Shown: piece by piece, positions 34,481 through 46,185 of the stretch
Numbering within the stretch: the stretch's first letter is position 1
Layout of the letters: every line of letters starts with the position of its first letter
Origin: Sweltsa coloradensis
Taxonomy: Eukaryota > Arthropoda > Insecta > Plecoptera > Chloroperlidae
Direction: 5' to 3'
Assembly (NCBI GenBank): GCA_024449915.1
Contig: JAMZAV010004545.1
Span: forward strand, 51,458 to 115,457
Length of the DNA: 64,000 bases
Program-made: the position numbers and the translations under genes
The notes under the pieces: model-generated
Told to the model about the DNA's origin: nothing
Database searches by the model: none
The model's input: only the letters and a program-made list of their open reading frames with translations

Positions 34481-35117
34481 TTTAACCATGTCATTTAAGT
34501 GTTATACTTTAACCTGTGTTCATTATACTAGTATGTTTAGTGGGTGTATCAACTTTCAAGATTTATATTGCACCACGGATTTGCTACAGATGTGGGGATA
34601 TTACATGTCACTCTCTACATGTAGTGGAAATCGCTGGGTTAATTTCGTTTGCGGTTATCCTGCCTAAAGTTTAGTATCATTATGAAGTGAATCGTATTGT
34701 TCTGTTGTGAAGGCTCATCCACCTTTTTGGAACATTGCAGCAATTCGTCATCACAACCTTATCCACTTCTATGGCATTTGTCAAAGGGACCAAATTAAAA
34801 CCATACTTTGTGAAATTCAATACCTCTTCATAAAGTACTATACTTTTTATTCAGATAAATTCAATGATGTGGGTGTCAATGTGCAACCACCGATCCACCA
34901 ATAGGTCTGAATATGGTTTTGATCCTGCGTCTCTGGATGGCTGTTTTTAACGATGTCCATATTTTAATAATTTTTTAGTCGCTTTAAAAATTCTGTTGAT
35001 TATTGCTGATAACAAATAGAGAATATTTTAGATTCATTGTTCCTTGGTCAAGTTACTTAATTTACTCAACTCAAATCGTGTGGTTGCCGTGCTGGCATGG
35101 TAGTCTTTACTTATTGT
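34481..35117. other. 3' flank of exon E
   Basis: The first 220 bases are recognisably related to the 3' flank of exons A and B. The rest is AT-rich with no further gene. Confidence 0.45.
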
Positions 35118-35575
35118 GACAACAGACGATCGACAGCGACAAGCGACAATAGTCACGAGACGACAACTCAAGTGAGAAGTGCAAGTGAGCTGCAACCTCG
35201 ACTGTTCATCTACGAAGACAGAATAATATCTTACATTTGCTGTATGTAGTTCTCAGAGAAACATTGGACAAGGACGGCTTAAAAGTGTAAAATATTTAAG
35301 TATTGCAGTAAAGACGATTATACGCTTGGCTCAACGCTGCAAGCATACGACTGCAGCTATAAAAGTTATTTTGCAACAGTTACACATTTAACATTTATTA
35401 CTTTTTTTACTTTGACTTTACTTACTACTACTACTTTTTTTGTAGACATTGCCAAAAATTCGATGTGGCAATATTCTTCTCCCTAAGGTGTCGTTTCGGG
35501 ACTATTGTCACTTAGTAATAAAGAGCCCCCAAGTTCACTAAGCTGGACTTCTTAAATTGTATACCTCTTCTTTTG
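35118..35575 (+). repeat. Possible solo LTR
   Basis: A TGTGACAACAGACGATCGAC start, a TATAAAAG box at 35,358 and AATAAA at 35,517 followed by a GAGCCCCC segment resemble the U3-R-U5 order of a retrotransposon LTR. No second copy, target duplication or internal region is visible, so this is tentative. Confidence 0.25.
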
Positions 35576-36639
35576 ACGTAGCTCATTTGAGGACATTTAC
35601 TTTTATATTTTAGTTTCTATGGTTTAGGTGAATATTTTATCTCGCTTATTTAGGCCATTTAAAATCTCGTACAGGTATTATATGGTAATCAAAATATATG
35701 TTTCAGTTAATACAATACGGTCGGCTTCTATACATCTTGCCCGATAAGGCTAGGTAACGGCTGCTGATGCCCTGTGAAAGTCTACGAGACTTGATCCCAG
35801 TCGAGATTCCTCTTCTTTGCTCTGCCTCGTGAACTCTCAGAAACGACTTCGCGATAGAGACTAAACGATATCCTTAAATCCGTCCCCCCTCCCCCACAAT
35901 AGACATCAAATTGTTAATTTACCAGTCATATGCGTGTGGACTTTATTGGTTTCACCAAAGGAAAAGAAGATATTGACTAATGGATAAGTGTGCCGGCCTT
36001 GCATAAACTATGAAAAAATTGAGATTTTTGGAAAACTCGATGTTGCATTTGTAATCAGGCGTATGGAACTGTGGATGCCTCCTAAATATTTAACTTGTAT
36101 AACCTGTATAACGAGAAGGCTATGGTTATGTCTATCGTTTTGGGTTCAATAATTTGCAAATTATCTGACCTTCTTATCTGAAGTGCAGCTACTTGTCTTC
36201 GAAGTCGTGAGTCATACTTCCAAGGTCACCCCTTTCTAGGCTACTCGGTTGTCACGTGGCGATTGTCAGGAAAAGAATTCTCCGTACAAATACTTAGTAC
36301 ACCTGAAACAACACACCACACCTCACACCATATAATGCAAAGCTTGTCAAAATAGAATTTGAATGAGTTATAACACACACAAATATTTTATTGTATACAA
36401 AAAGTCAATTTTGACTAGCTCTGAGAGAATTCAGTCGCGGGTTAATAATTAAGAAATATGTTAATTTAACATGTTTATAATTTCCTAATTGAGGAGGGTG
36501 TAAACGTCGAAGGGGCGACGTGTAGAATTTGTGAAGGTTCGTATTTATAACTCGTAGATGTGTATGATGTTGCAAATCAATTACCAATGAAACTCCTGTG
36601 TAACACCCGTATTATTCGGTCAAGTATTGTTTGTATGAC
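35576..36639. other. Interval without recognised feature
   Basis: Mixed composition. A CCCCCCTCCCCCAC run lies at about 35,884. No exon, RNA or element end can be supported. Confidence 0.4.
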
Positions 36640-38160
36640 GGGAGTCATGAAACTTAAGGACTGGTCTGTATTAGTCTGTTTACTACGAAGAGTTTCGGAT
36701 CTTAATAACAGTTTGTGTCCATGTTTATGGCGGTGTTACTAGACTTCATGACGATTCAACCATTATGATTTTTGTTCATTTTTGAAGGTGCTATTTTTTG
36801 GAGATTTCAACTTACATGATCGTTGTCCCAAGTGCTTGTGTGGACAACGATAATATAATTTTTTTAACCTTTTTAAGATTAATCTGTATGCCTGGATTAA
36901 TACACCGGTGCAGTGCAACGTATTTTGTCTAGAGAAATGTCACCAAAACCCTGCTCTATGACATGCATGTGTGCTGCATCTATGTTAAAACACCATAACG
37001 ATTTTAATCTTTCTAATAAAAACTATGTCGTATGATTCCTAACTACTAGTGATGATCATATATTCTCTCTTACGATGGTTACGTTTTCACTAGATTTCAT
37101 ATAGTCAAAAGAGTTCAAAAAGCTGGTTAATTACATTATCCTCTTCTTATGGGGAACTCATTAATAAAAGTCAGCGATTATACGGTTTAAAACTGTTAAT
37201 TTCAGAATACTGCAGGACATATCACATTACTTGAAGTGCATGCACATAGCATAATTACAGTTTAAGGTAAGGTTGTTGTTGGTGCCGATAAATCAATTGG
37301 TACCGACGCTATCGATGTCTAATGTGTTATGTTACAAACATTGTAACATGATTCTGGTGAGGTACTTGGTAAAACAAACACTAGTGTCTTGACTTGTGTT
37401 ACTGACTTTACATTTCTTAATATTCACAATTAATCGTAGGACTTAGCTGATGGAAACTAACGGAGTTAACAAAACACAATAACATTTGAATAGTTAAATA
37501 TTTACGTTAATTTTTTAATCTTTTTTACGGACATTTGAAACACGTGACATTATAACGAGTGAATGCGAGAATTAGGCAGAAAAGCCCATCTGCCCATAGT
37601 ACGTGAGAACCTGTTCGCCATGTAAAACAATTATGATTGAACTAAAAAAAGCCATTTAAATACGTATCAAATACAACCTCAATAATCATTAATAAAATTT
37701 AAACAAAAAATAAACCCCGAAAACTAATGCCACAACAACAAAACAGAACAAAATCGACTGTAAAACAATTTCTGATGGATGTTCTAGCTCTTGCGGAAGA
37801 ATGAAGGCATGCTTTATCATTCGTGGGAGCTGTATTTCGCTAATGGATATTCTAATGAACGACGTACATCCACCTGAATAGACAGCATACCCCAACAATT
37901 AACATAAACTTTCTTGCGAAAATTTTGACAAATTAAGGAATTTTACATGATGGTGGGTACTGTAAGCAATGGGCTAAAACTAGCCTTGTAAAATCATGTT
38001 TATTTGGATCGATTCAGTTATGCCTTCAAATTTTTCACATATTTTGCTGAGCCGTTGGATGCTACTCTGGTAAGCATAATTTAAACAGGTCTTATCAACG
38101 TAAGGTAAACAGTTTCAACTGAATGTTGCCTACTCCTACCGATACCCTATTTACGAAACG
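36640..38160 (+). repeat. Segmental duplication block R, downstream copy
   Basis: Partner of 28,396-30,205. It begins GGGAGTCATGAAACTTAAGGACTGG and ends after GTTGCCTACTCCTACCGATACC. In the upstream copy, segment S follows about 165 bp after this point. Here S is displaced to 45,297 by about 7 kb of inserted DNA. Confidence 0.75.
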
Positions 38161-38705
38161 AAAAATGAAGAATGAGAATTAGTGAATACGCGTTTCAAGC
38201 AAAGGGGTTGCACCTGGTTTGTGTCCCCCCCCGTAAAACTGCAACTGTCCCGATCAGTGATTAGGCGGAGGAGCGCGCGCTGTGCTTACTGGAAGAACAC
38301 TGTATTTCCGTTGTTTGTCACTTATAAAATTGTAACATATCACAGGTACATTGTCGTTGCTCTCCAAATGTTGTTAATTGATGGATAATTAAAAAGCAGG
38401 GGGGTGCCACCAAAATGATAAAATCGCTCCTAATATGCGGGATTCGAGGGGACCATGTCCACGAGAATAATTATACTATATTACGACTGCGCATGCAACC
38501 ATGAGACAACGAGGATGGCATTTCTATCCATATAACAATTCTCTATTGTAATATTCATAAAAATCTAGTATTCTATAGCTTTATACTAAATATAGCTAAC
38601 AGGGTACATAATACTAAATCAATTCAAACCGTCAGAATGTCAACAACTTATAGTAACACACACATACAGTATCTCTCGCTTTTATGGCACTTTAATGAGA
38701 TATGA
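38161..38705. other. Interval before the LTR element
   Basis: Not matched in the upstream block. ATGCGGGATTCGAGGGGACC (38,436) faintly resembles a tRNA T-arm, but no cloverleaf forms. No gene is visible. Confidence 0.4.
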
Positions 38706-39667
38706 TGTTGGGGTAGTTTCTACCCTTGTTACTGGTATAATTTCATTGGTATTGCTTGTGACAAGACAGTGAGTGCATTACGATGTCACAAGTCTATAAG
38801 GAGGTCATGCTTGTGCTGCAAGACCATTGCGCGCAGTGGATGGCGTACGTGTGTGCTGACAGAGGATTATTTGGTCACTGTATTGTTATTTGTGGCACTA
38901 CCAGGTGATTGAATTGATGGTCTAAGGCATTGTGACAATGAGTAATAGACCACACGCGCTCCTTCTCGGGGAACTAACGTGGAGACATAGTGCTGACTTG
39001 CGTTTCGACACTGCAATTACTGCTAATTAATTGGGACTTTGAATCAAAACCGGTGAGCTGAGGAGGCGTAAGCCCAGTTGAGTGGGGGAGTACAATCTGA
39101 CAAGCGAACGGAACAAGTCGTCTCTCGAGAAGCACCAGTACAATGTGTTCTGACAAGAATTGTTGACAAGAAGAGTAATTAGTTAGCAGTGCATTGGAAA
39201 ACATCGCGGTATCGAATGGATAGCCGATCAAGAGGCAAGAAGTCAGAAGAAGGTAGAACATCTGCACTCCCACGTCCGAGGCTGAGTCAGGCTGATCCAG
39301 GACCAAACCAGAGAGAGAGAGAGGAATTAAAGTAAGACATGGTTTCATTATATAGGTCAACGTCACTCACTACATAGGGTTCGACTCACGTTCAATCAGG
39401 GAAAGCATAAGCTTAACCAACAGGCTAATTAGGATGATTGTGTTTAAATACAAGTTGCTCCGTCTTTTTGTTGAGATGTGTTCTTGTTTGTGATAATCAT
39501 CTATATACAGTCATAGAAAACCACCTCATACAATTACCTCTCGAGTTTCGGTCAACGCTGGGAAGATTAGTCTGTGTAAACAAACCACAGGACTACGTTC
39601 CCCCAGAACAATAGTTACTTTGGAAATAACATCCTACCAAGCGGCCCTAATCAACTCTAACTTGACA
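38706..39667 (+). repeat. 5' LTR
   Basis: Direct repeat partner of 43,393-44,333 with TG...CA ends. The 130-residue minus-strand ORF inside has a counterpart in the other LTR only as part of the repeat and shows no known domain. A tRNA-like segment lies near its right end (39,375-39,445). Confidence 0.65.
39375..39445 (-). mobile_element. tRNA-like (SINE-type) head inside the 5' LTR
   Basis: The minus strand reads TTAGCCTGTTGGTTAAGC (a good A box with D-arm), then a GAACGTGAGTCGAACCC B-box region (one base missing compared with 44,045). It is present at the same place in both LTRs, so it was there before the element last transposed. Confidence 0.45.
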
Positions 39668-39950
39668 TGGTTGGGGGGGGGGGGTGGCGCTTGGTTGTAT
39701 AGATAGTGCATTTAATACAAGTATAAAAATGGGTTTCGATGGGTTTTCTGACGGGTGTTAGAGTGGGTTTCAACTTGACATGGTGTGGCGCCTTGTTGTA
39801 TAAGAAAAGTGCATTTAATACAGGTATAAAATGGGTTCGATGGGTTTGTGGTGCGGGTTTTCCGACGTGTTAGAGTGGGTTTAAACTTACATGGTTTATT
39901 ACCATTTTCTGCGGTGTGGTAGAGTGGGTTTTCAACGAAGTGGGTTGACC
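39653..39950 (+). repeat. Tandem repeat overlapping the LTR end and primer-binding site
   Basis: Two full units and one partial unit of about 112-118 bp share AACTTGACATGGT, TGGCGCC/TTGGTTGTAT, GTGCATTTAATACA.GTATAAAA, TGGGTTTCGATGGGTTT and TTAGAGTGGGTTT. The LTR end and the putative primer-binding site lie within the first unit and are thus repeated. Confidence 0.7.
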
Positions 39951-39999
39951 TTAAACATAATTAGTTATGTTTATGAAGCTATATTGACAGCAATAGGAT

Positions 40000-40900
40000 A
40001 GAATAGAAAGGGATTACTTTATCGGAGAAGATGAATTTGTTGCACTTTTTACGACGAGGGCTTATCACAAGGAGGAGGATGATGCCGGGATCGTAGGCTT
40101 AAAGCATTACTGTCGTTTGTTAAAATCAGAGAGTCCAGCAGAAAGGTGAAGGGTAGTAGGCTATGTTCGACTAAGATTTGGCTGTGTGATGAGATTGATA
40201 GGAGGATAAGAGATGGATGCAGCAATGAGGTAAGGACTCGTTGGTGTTAGAGGGTATGTTGCCTGATTGAAAGTGCACTTGATCAATAGAAATTTTTAGA
40301 AAACGCGGGAGGAATTGTGGAAGCAGCGGCGGGGCCTTGCAGATGGATCTTATACAACAAGGAGGAGGAGGCGAGGAGTCTGCACAGTGTTGGTGCTCCT
40401 GTTCAGGTAGTTAGCCTGCGGAAGGGGGGCAAGGATGCATGTTATCAACCATTAAAAGGATTAGCGGACAGGGTAAAGTCTATGTCAAGGAGGTTCAGCC
40501 CTTAGAAGTGAAATAGGGGCAAAGTACAGCACAGGGGGGTGTGTGCAGCAAATTTTGTTTCGAGGCCAACAGGGCGGAGATCTGAGTCAGCAGAGTGGTT
40601 GGAAAAATAAACAACAATTTGTACCCGATGGGGGTTGTTATCAACGCCAGAATCAGCGTTTTGAATCGGCGTAATTGGGATAATCAGGTTCATTGTTTTA
40701 TTGAGAGAGTTGGGTCATTTCTTAAGAGAGACTGTGTCAAACTGAAATCTCTTGAGGCATCTGAAAGTACCTGTGTGTGTTCATCGGAACAAGGGTCATA
40801 CTTCTGTGTCGTAACACCTAGCGTCCCCCCACGCTACCATCTCTGTGCTGTACACCGTTGAAGGCGCCTGTCGTCGGAAAGTAGTTAGCACTGAGGGCCC
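40000..40900 (+). pseudogene. Degraded gag-like segment
   Basis: Open stretches in several frames (40,317-40,505, 40,595-40,861) include a glutamine-rich part and, at about 40,690-40,740, HCF followed by ERVG and RDCVKLKS. The spacing is close to a retroviral-type CCHC zinc knuckle, but the second cysteine and the histidine are missing in the frame seen. Retrotransposon Gag proteins package element RNA through such knuckles. The segment has multiple frameshifts and is not functional as written. A plus-strand Gag fits the primer-binding-site position. Confidence 0.4.
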
Positions 40901-40929
40901 AAAGAAAGAAAATGAGAAAAATGAATTGC

Positions 40930-41110
40930 AAAAAATGAGGTATTTCTAAGGTTTAGTCCTGAGGTTACAGGGTAGTGACTCTCCGGTTGACGATTAAAGC
41001 AATGACAAGGTAATTTCTAAGGTTTTGCTTCCTGTGGTTAAGGGTAGTGACAGGTCGGTGACAAACTAATAGCAATGATAAGGTAATTTATGTGGGTTTT
41101 GAGTTTGAGA
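40930..41110. repeat. Tandem repeat of about 70 bp
   Basis: GGTATTTCTAAGGTTTAGTCCTGAGGTTA, GGGTAGTGAC and GCAATGACAAGGTAATTT recur twice with a third partial unit (given here as separate words). Confidence 0.6.
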
Positions 41111-41139
41111 TTGAGGGTGGATGTTCTATGGTTCTACTG

Positions 41140-41420
41140 CTCACGAGGATATAGGGATGGATTGTTGTCCATTGGTGATGATGAGGGAGTGGAAAACTAC
41201 TTCGCGAGGATATCAGGGGATGTATGTGTGTTCCCATGAGTTGAAGCGTGGTAGGGGAGCGTCACGAGGATATTGGAGATGCCGGGGGTGTCACTTATTG
41301 GTGAAGAGGTAGTGAAGCCGCTCACGAGGATATGGAGATGCCGTGGGGTGTCACTTCTAGGTGAAGAGGGTGTGAAAGCGCTCTGAGAAGTAGGGATGCC
41401 TTCGGGGTGTCATGCTAGGT
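41140..41420. repeat. Tandem repeat, CACGAGGATATGGAGATGCC type
   Basis: About four degenerate units of 62-70 bp, each with (T)CACGAGGATAT, GATGCCGGGGTGTCAC and GGTGAAGAGG. G-rich repeat DNA continues to about 41,830, including a run of G at 41,631-41,651. Overlapping short ORFs on both strands here are by-products. Confidence 0.65.
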
Positions 41421-41879
41421 GGGGAGTGTAGCTACTTCGCTGTCTACTGTCATGAGTACGTAGAAGATTGAAGTAGAGGGTCGCTTTGTGGTGACGACGG
41501 GCAGAAGTACAACAGTGCCTACGGCTTGTGAGGATAGGAAGGAACCAAGATGTGGTTCGCATTGCCATATTTTTTTTTGTTTGGGAGAGCGGTTGGACAT
41601 CCTGTCCTACGCAGCATTGGTTTTAAGGGGTGGGGGGGGAGGGGGGGGCCGGGGCCAACCCAAAGGGTATCATACACTAGTATGGAAAGTTGGTGGCACT
41701 GGACGTACCCATTATCTCTAAGTTCAAAAGGAGTGGTAAGCATTGCTATACAATTAGCTATTGGGTTCAAATGGGGTGGAAATGCTGTCCATTTGCACTT
41801 GGCTTTAAGGGTGGAGGAAACCACAGGGTGGTAGTCACAGTCCTATGTGTAAAAGTGCATAGTTATGCAATGGCTTATT

Positions 41880-43392
41880 TCATTTGATTTATGTAATTCA
41901 TTTATGTTTTTATACCATTGAAATTGATTAATTATATTATTATATCATTATTATTATTCTTAGATAGATATATGTTTTTTTTGTTAAATCAATCAGAACT
42001 GCAGTACAATGTATTCTAATCTTGTTATTTGTTTCAAGAAATTTTGCTTGATTGTGTATTGTAAATTCATTTTGTGGTCTGTGATGAGATATATAAAATG
42101 TTTTCTGTTTCGAATTTAATATAAATTGGATATAGGTATTTTAATAATAATTCCATATGTTTCGGAATAATGTTGTCGTGGTAAGTAATTTAAATTTAAA
42201 GTTATAATTAATATTTGTTAAATATTTTTGGATAGAGCTTTTCATAGTATTACTTGTTTAACATAATCAATTCAGTTACAGATGTCGCCTTATGCATTTA
42301 TTTATCGATGACGTAAATGGAATGTGTTACTGTAGCACTAAGTCGACAGTTTTAAATACTAATGAAGTTCAAGTGCTATGATGGCATTCTCAATGTCAGG
42401 TTCCAGTGGGTAGACATTTCGTCAGCAGTTTTTACCACTTGGCTTGTTTCACTATGGATGACTTGTGGTGACTGTAATGTACATGTCTGTCGAGATTTTG
42501 TTTATGTTTTAGTGAACTGGCTTCATGTTGTTGTGCGGGTCCAGTGAGATGGGAATTGTGGAGCCATTACGTAGGCAGTACCTACCTGCAGTATACATCG
42601 GAGGGCTTCCAGGAGCTGTCTGATAGCTACGTCAAATTGTCGGAGGAATATTGCACATCAATGTTTTTATTTTTTTTTTTTTTTTTTTTCTGCTTAAGGA
42701 GTGTTTAGTGAGGTTTTTAAGGACTTTACCAGGGGTTCCCGAAATGAATTTATTCAGGGAATTTTGAGACAGTAATTCTTAAATATTATGTCGTTTTTTT
42801 ATTTATGCACAAGCACGATATTTTATGTTTGTTTTAGGACTTAATTTTATAAGATTGCTTGTGTAGATAAAATAGGATTTTCAGATTCAATTATATTTAC
42901 TAATTCGCAGGAATTAGGTTGTTTAGGATTGGAATTACTGGCATTCGAGTCAAACTTTTTATATTAGGTTCCTGGCTTGTACTACCTGGAAGGTGAGTTT
43001 TGCATTCGTCTATATGGGGTGAGATTCGTTTATTTCGATTTTGTTGTTTTTGAGTTTATTTAGTAGTTGTATACCAATAGGGTCTCAGTTAGGGTTCGGT
43101 TTGGTTTGGGTCTATTCTGCAGGAGGGTGGGGTGGTGTATCGAGTCTTTCTTGATGAGGAGGAAGATTTCAAGTTTGAGGCGGGGACAGCAGATTTCCAA
43201 GGAAGTGATGAAGACACAATCTAGAGAGAATAACGAGAGCATCTGAAGGCACAGGGTTGATTATATCGGACGGTACTGATAGACGGAGAAAACTATTAAT
43301 CCAGATGGCAGCGATAATTCCTGTATTCTGATGCACATGAAGACATCTTGACAAGATTCGGTCGAATCTTCTATGTGAGGCGTGACATGTCA
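41880..43392. other. LTR element interior without recognisable pol
   Basis: AT-rich first part, a T-run at 42,668-42,689, then a GA-rich stretch before the 3' LTR (43,120-43,260) that may include the polypurine tract. No RT or integrase motif could be found in any frame. Confidence 0.5.
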
Positions 43393-44333
43393 TGTTTGGG
43401 GTAGTTCTAACCTTGTACTGGTATAATTCATTGGTATTGACTGTGACAAGGACAGTGATTGCATTACGATGTCACAAAGTATAGGAAGGTCATGCTTGTT
43501 GCTGCAATGACCATTTCGCGCGCGTGTATGGCTACGTGTGTTGATGACAGATGGATTATTGTCACTTTCTTGTTATTTATGGCATACCAGGTGTATTTGA
43601 ATTGCTGGTCAAGCATATGTGACATGAGCTAATAGACCACACGCGTCCTTTCGGGGAAACTAAGTGGCGACATAGTGGCTGACTTTGCGTTTCGACACTG
43701 CAATTACTGCTATCATTGGGACTTTGAGATCAACTCGGTGATGAGGAGGCGTAGCCCAGTTGAGTGGGGATTACAATCTGACCAGCGAACGAACAGTCGT
43801 CTTCGAGAGCAAGTACAATGGTGTTCTGACAAAGAATTGTTGGAAAAGAAGAGTAATTAGTTGCAGGTGCATGGAAACATCGGGTATCGAATGGATTAGC
43901 GATCAAGAGGGCAGAATTCAGAAGAAGGTAGAACATCTGAACTCCCACGCCCCCGAGGCGAGCACGGTGAGCCAGGACAAACCAGACGAGAGAGAGAGGA
44001 CTTAAAGAAGACAGTTCCATTATATAGTCAAGTCACCAACTACATAGCGGGTTCGAACTCACGTTCAATCAGGTGAAATGATAAAGCTTAACAACAGGGC
44101 TATTAGGATTATTGTGTTTAAATACAAGGTCCTTCTTTTTGTTGAGATTGTGTCTTGTTTGTGGAAATCCCCTCTTACATGTCCTAGAAAAACACCTCAT
44201 TAAATACTAATCGATTTCGGTCACTGTGGGAAGATTAGTCTGTGTAACAAAACCACGCTACCGTTCCCCCAGAAAATAGTTACTTTGGTAAATAACAATC
44301 TATACCAAGGGCTAATCAACTCTCAACTTGACA
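43393..44333 (+). repeat. 3' LTR
   Basis: Starts TGTTTGGGGTAG and ends CAACTTGACA. It differs from the 5' LTR mainly by single-base indels. Confidence 0.65.
44040..44115 (-). mobile_element. tRNA-like head inside the 3' LTR
   Basis: The minus strand carries CTAATAGCCCTGTTGTTAAGC followed about 30 bases later by GTGAGTTCGAACCCGC, an intact B box. Confidence 0.5.
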
Positions 44334-45296
44334 ATATACTTCTTAAGTGTTATTATGTAGTTAATATAAATAGTCATAATAATAACAAAACAATACCTAA
44401 CAAAAATAAGAAATATTGTATTAGGCTTAGGCACTAATCCCAACGCCTTTTACCTGTAATATATTAATGAGGCATACATAGGCCTAATACGTTTACCGTC
44501 ATGTTTATTATTACCTAAAATATACATAATATCATAATAAATACGATCTATATTATTACAATAGAATAAGTATAATTAATGACCCAAAAGATTAAAGCTG
44601 TCTGCAGATGACGAGGCATGCCCTATTGAAATACAAAACAATAATAAAAATAAGCCATCAGCATTCATAGGCCTACTTTTAATTAAAAGATATTTTAAAA
44701 AAAACACGAGAAGAGTCTAACTGAGTAGATCAAATATATATAGGCCTACTCGACTTGCGTTCATTGTAAAACGATGTTGAAAACGGAAAAACAGGGAGGG
44801 CTATAATTTGCAGAAGCTCTTTGATTTTAGTATCAAGTAATGGTAGGCAACATTTTCTTGGCAAAAAATATCATCGATCTTCATTATTCAAAATTATTTG
44901 ATAACATTGTTTCGTGTATTTATTAGTTCAACGGTGTGGTTGATCTCTTTGAGCTAATTCATCAAATAAGATCTATTATTTGTTGTAATTTAAAACGCAT
45001 GATTTCCCCGTTTTTAATAAAGCCTGATCAAACCTACGAATTTTACTAATAAAATTCGCGAAGAATGAATAATCAACAATGTTCGCAAATGATCAGAAAT
45101 GTAAGAAAAATCAAGTTGAACCATAAACTGAATATACAGCGCCGCCGTAAGCAGCTCGCCTCTATCACCGATCGGTCCGACATGTTGCGTTTTAGTGCTG
45201 CCATCTATCTTTGCTTGGAAACGCGTATATTGTAGTCCACAAGACTTTTCATTCAAAACACGAAGCAGTGATCAGTGATCAGAGCTGCCCTCAAAT
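44334..45296. other. AT-rich interval with scattered TAGGCCTA
   Basis: TAGGCCTA or GGCCTA words occur at about 44,481, 44,670 and 44,742. No gene or element end is recognised. Confidence 0.45.
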
Positions 45297-45866
45297 AAAC
45301 AAGGGATTAAAACGTAAACTAAATCTATCTTCTCCATTTAATAGTAATGCATTTGCAAAAAAATCTGTGATGACTACGAAATTTGCACTGACACGTTTCG
45401 AAAAAGGTCGCATCATGGCACATTCATATCAGCCTGGTGTTTTTTTATCATACACTGACAAGTTTCGAAAAAGGTCGCAATGGCACCTGCATATCAGCCT
45501 GGTGTTCTTTTAATACACTGACAAGTTTCGAACAAGTCGCACCATGGCACCGGGCATATCAGCCTGGTGTTCTTTATCATACACTGACAAGTTTCGAAAA
45601 AGGTCGCACCATGGCACCTGCATATCACCCTGGTGTTCTTATCATACACTGACAAGTTTCGAACAAGGTCGCACCATGGCACCTGCACATCAGCCTGGTG
45701 TTCTTATCATACACTGTAAAACATAAACGTTCGGGACCAGCTCAGCTCGGAATATAATGTAGGGTTTTAGCTTCCTCCATTCTGCTTTAACACTACCAAT
45801 AAGTAAGCTCACGATATTATTTATTATTATATACAATTATGTTGTTGATATATATTTATGTTTCAG
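45297..45866 (+). repeat. Duplicated segment S, downstream copy
   Basis: Partner of 30,370-30,640, directly 5' of zinc-finger exon F. It has grown by a 64 bp tandem repeat (45,388-45,713). The TTATGTTTCAG acceptor of exon F lies at its right end. Confidence 0.7.
45388..45713 (+). repeat. Five-unit tandem repeat of about 64-65 bp
   Basis: Units start CACTGACAAGTTTCGAA at about 45,388, 45,453, 45,518, 45,581 and 45,646, each continuing through GGTCGCACCATGGCACC and ATCAGCCTGGTGTTCTT. The unit length is not a multiple of three, so the short ORFs crossing it change frame and are not real. Confidence 0.9.
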
Positions 45867-46185
45867 ACACCCCCCAGCCCTGGCTTCCTGATCAGCAGTG
45901 AATGGGGAAGGAACGAGGCCTTTAAACAAGAACACAAATATTGCTGGTGGCCAGGATAAAAAATTTTTGAAATGCTTAAATATTTGAAGAATTTAGTTAA
46001 AAACAATTGCGATAAATACTTTACTTGTTCCAACTGCATAAAAAATTGTGGACAAAATTGTGTCAAGTCTTAACGAAGAAAAACACCTTACCATCCACAT
46101 GAAGTTCGTGCTAGGAAAGTATTTGCGTTGCCCACAATGCAACAGACGGTGTGAGACGATTCAAGACCATTTAAATGCTGAGTGA
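45867..46185 (+). pseudogene. Lola-like zinc-finger terminal exon F, decayed
   Basis: The TATGTTTCAG acceptor ends at 45,866 and the start matches exon C (CAGCCCTGGCTTCCTGATC). YFTCSNCIKNCGQNC (about 46,015-46,060) is a CX2C half-finger followed by a stop. In another frame FVLGKYLRCPQCNRRC and IQDHLNAE (46,105-46,182) give a second finger. Compared with exon C it has three residues fewer before the histidine, and a TGA where the last cysteine is expected. The matching DNA after the stop is weak. It is probably inactive, but its acceptor and upstream segment are preserved. Confidence 0.5.

Larger units (their letters stand above)
38706..44333 (+). mobile_element. LTR retrotransposon lacking pol (5.6 kb)
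   Basis: Two direct repeats of about 950 bp (38,706-39,667 and 43,393-44,333) start TGTT.GGGGTAG and end CTTGACA, so they have TG...CA ends. TGG follows the first repeat immediately, as expected of a tRNA primer-binding site on the plus strand. The outer flanks share ATAT, a possible remnant of a 4-5 bp target duplication. The interior has a degraded gag-like segment at about 40,000-40,900 and then minisatellite-like repeats. I find no protease, RT, RNase H or integrase motif. The element probably depends on others for movement or is an internal deletion derivative. Confidence 0.65.

Noticed and set aside
38974..39366. 130-residue minus-strand ORF in the 5' LTR, with a 96-residue version in the 3' LTR
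   Set aside because: It lies within the LTR, has no recognisable domain, and its reading frame differs between the two LTRs through indels.
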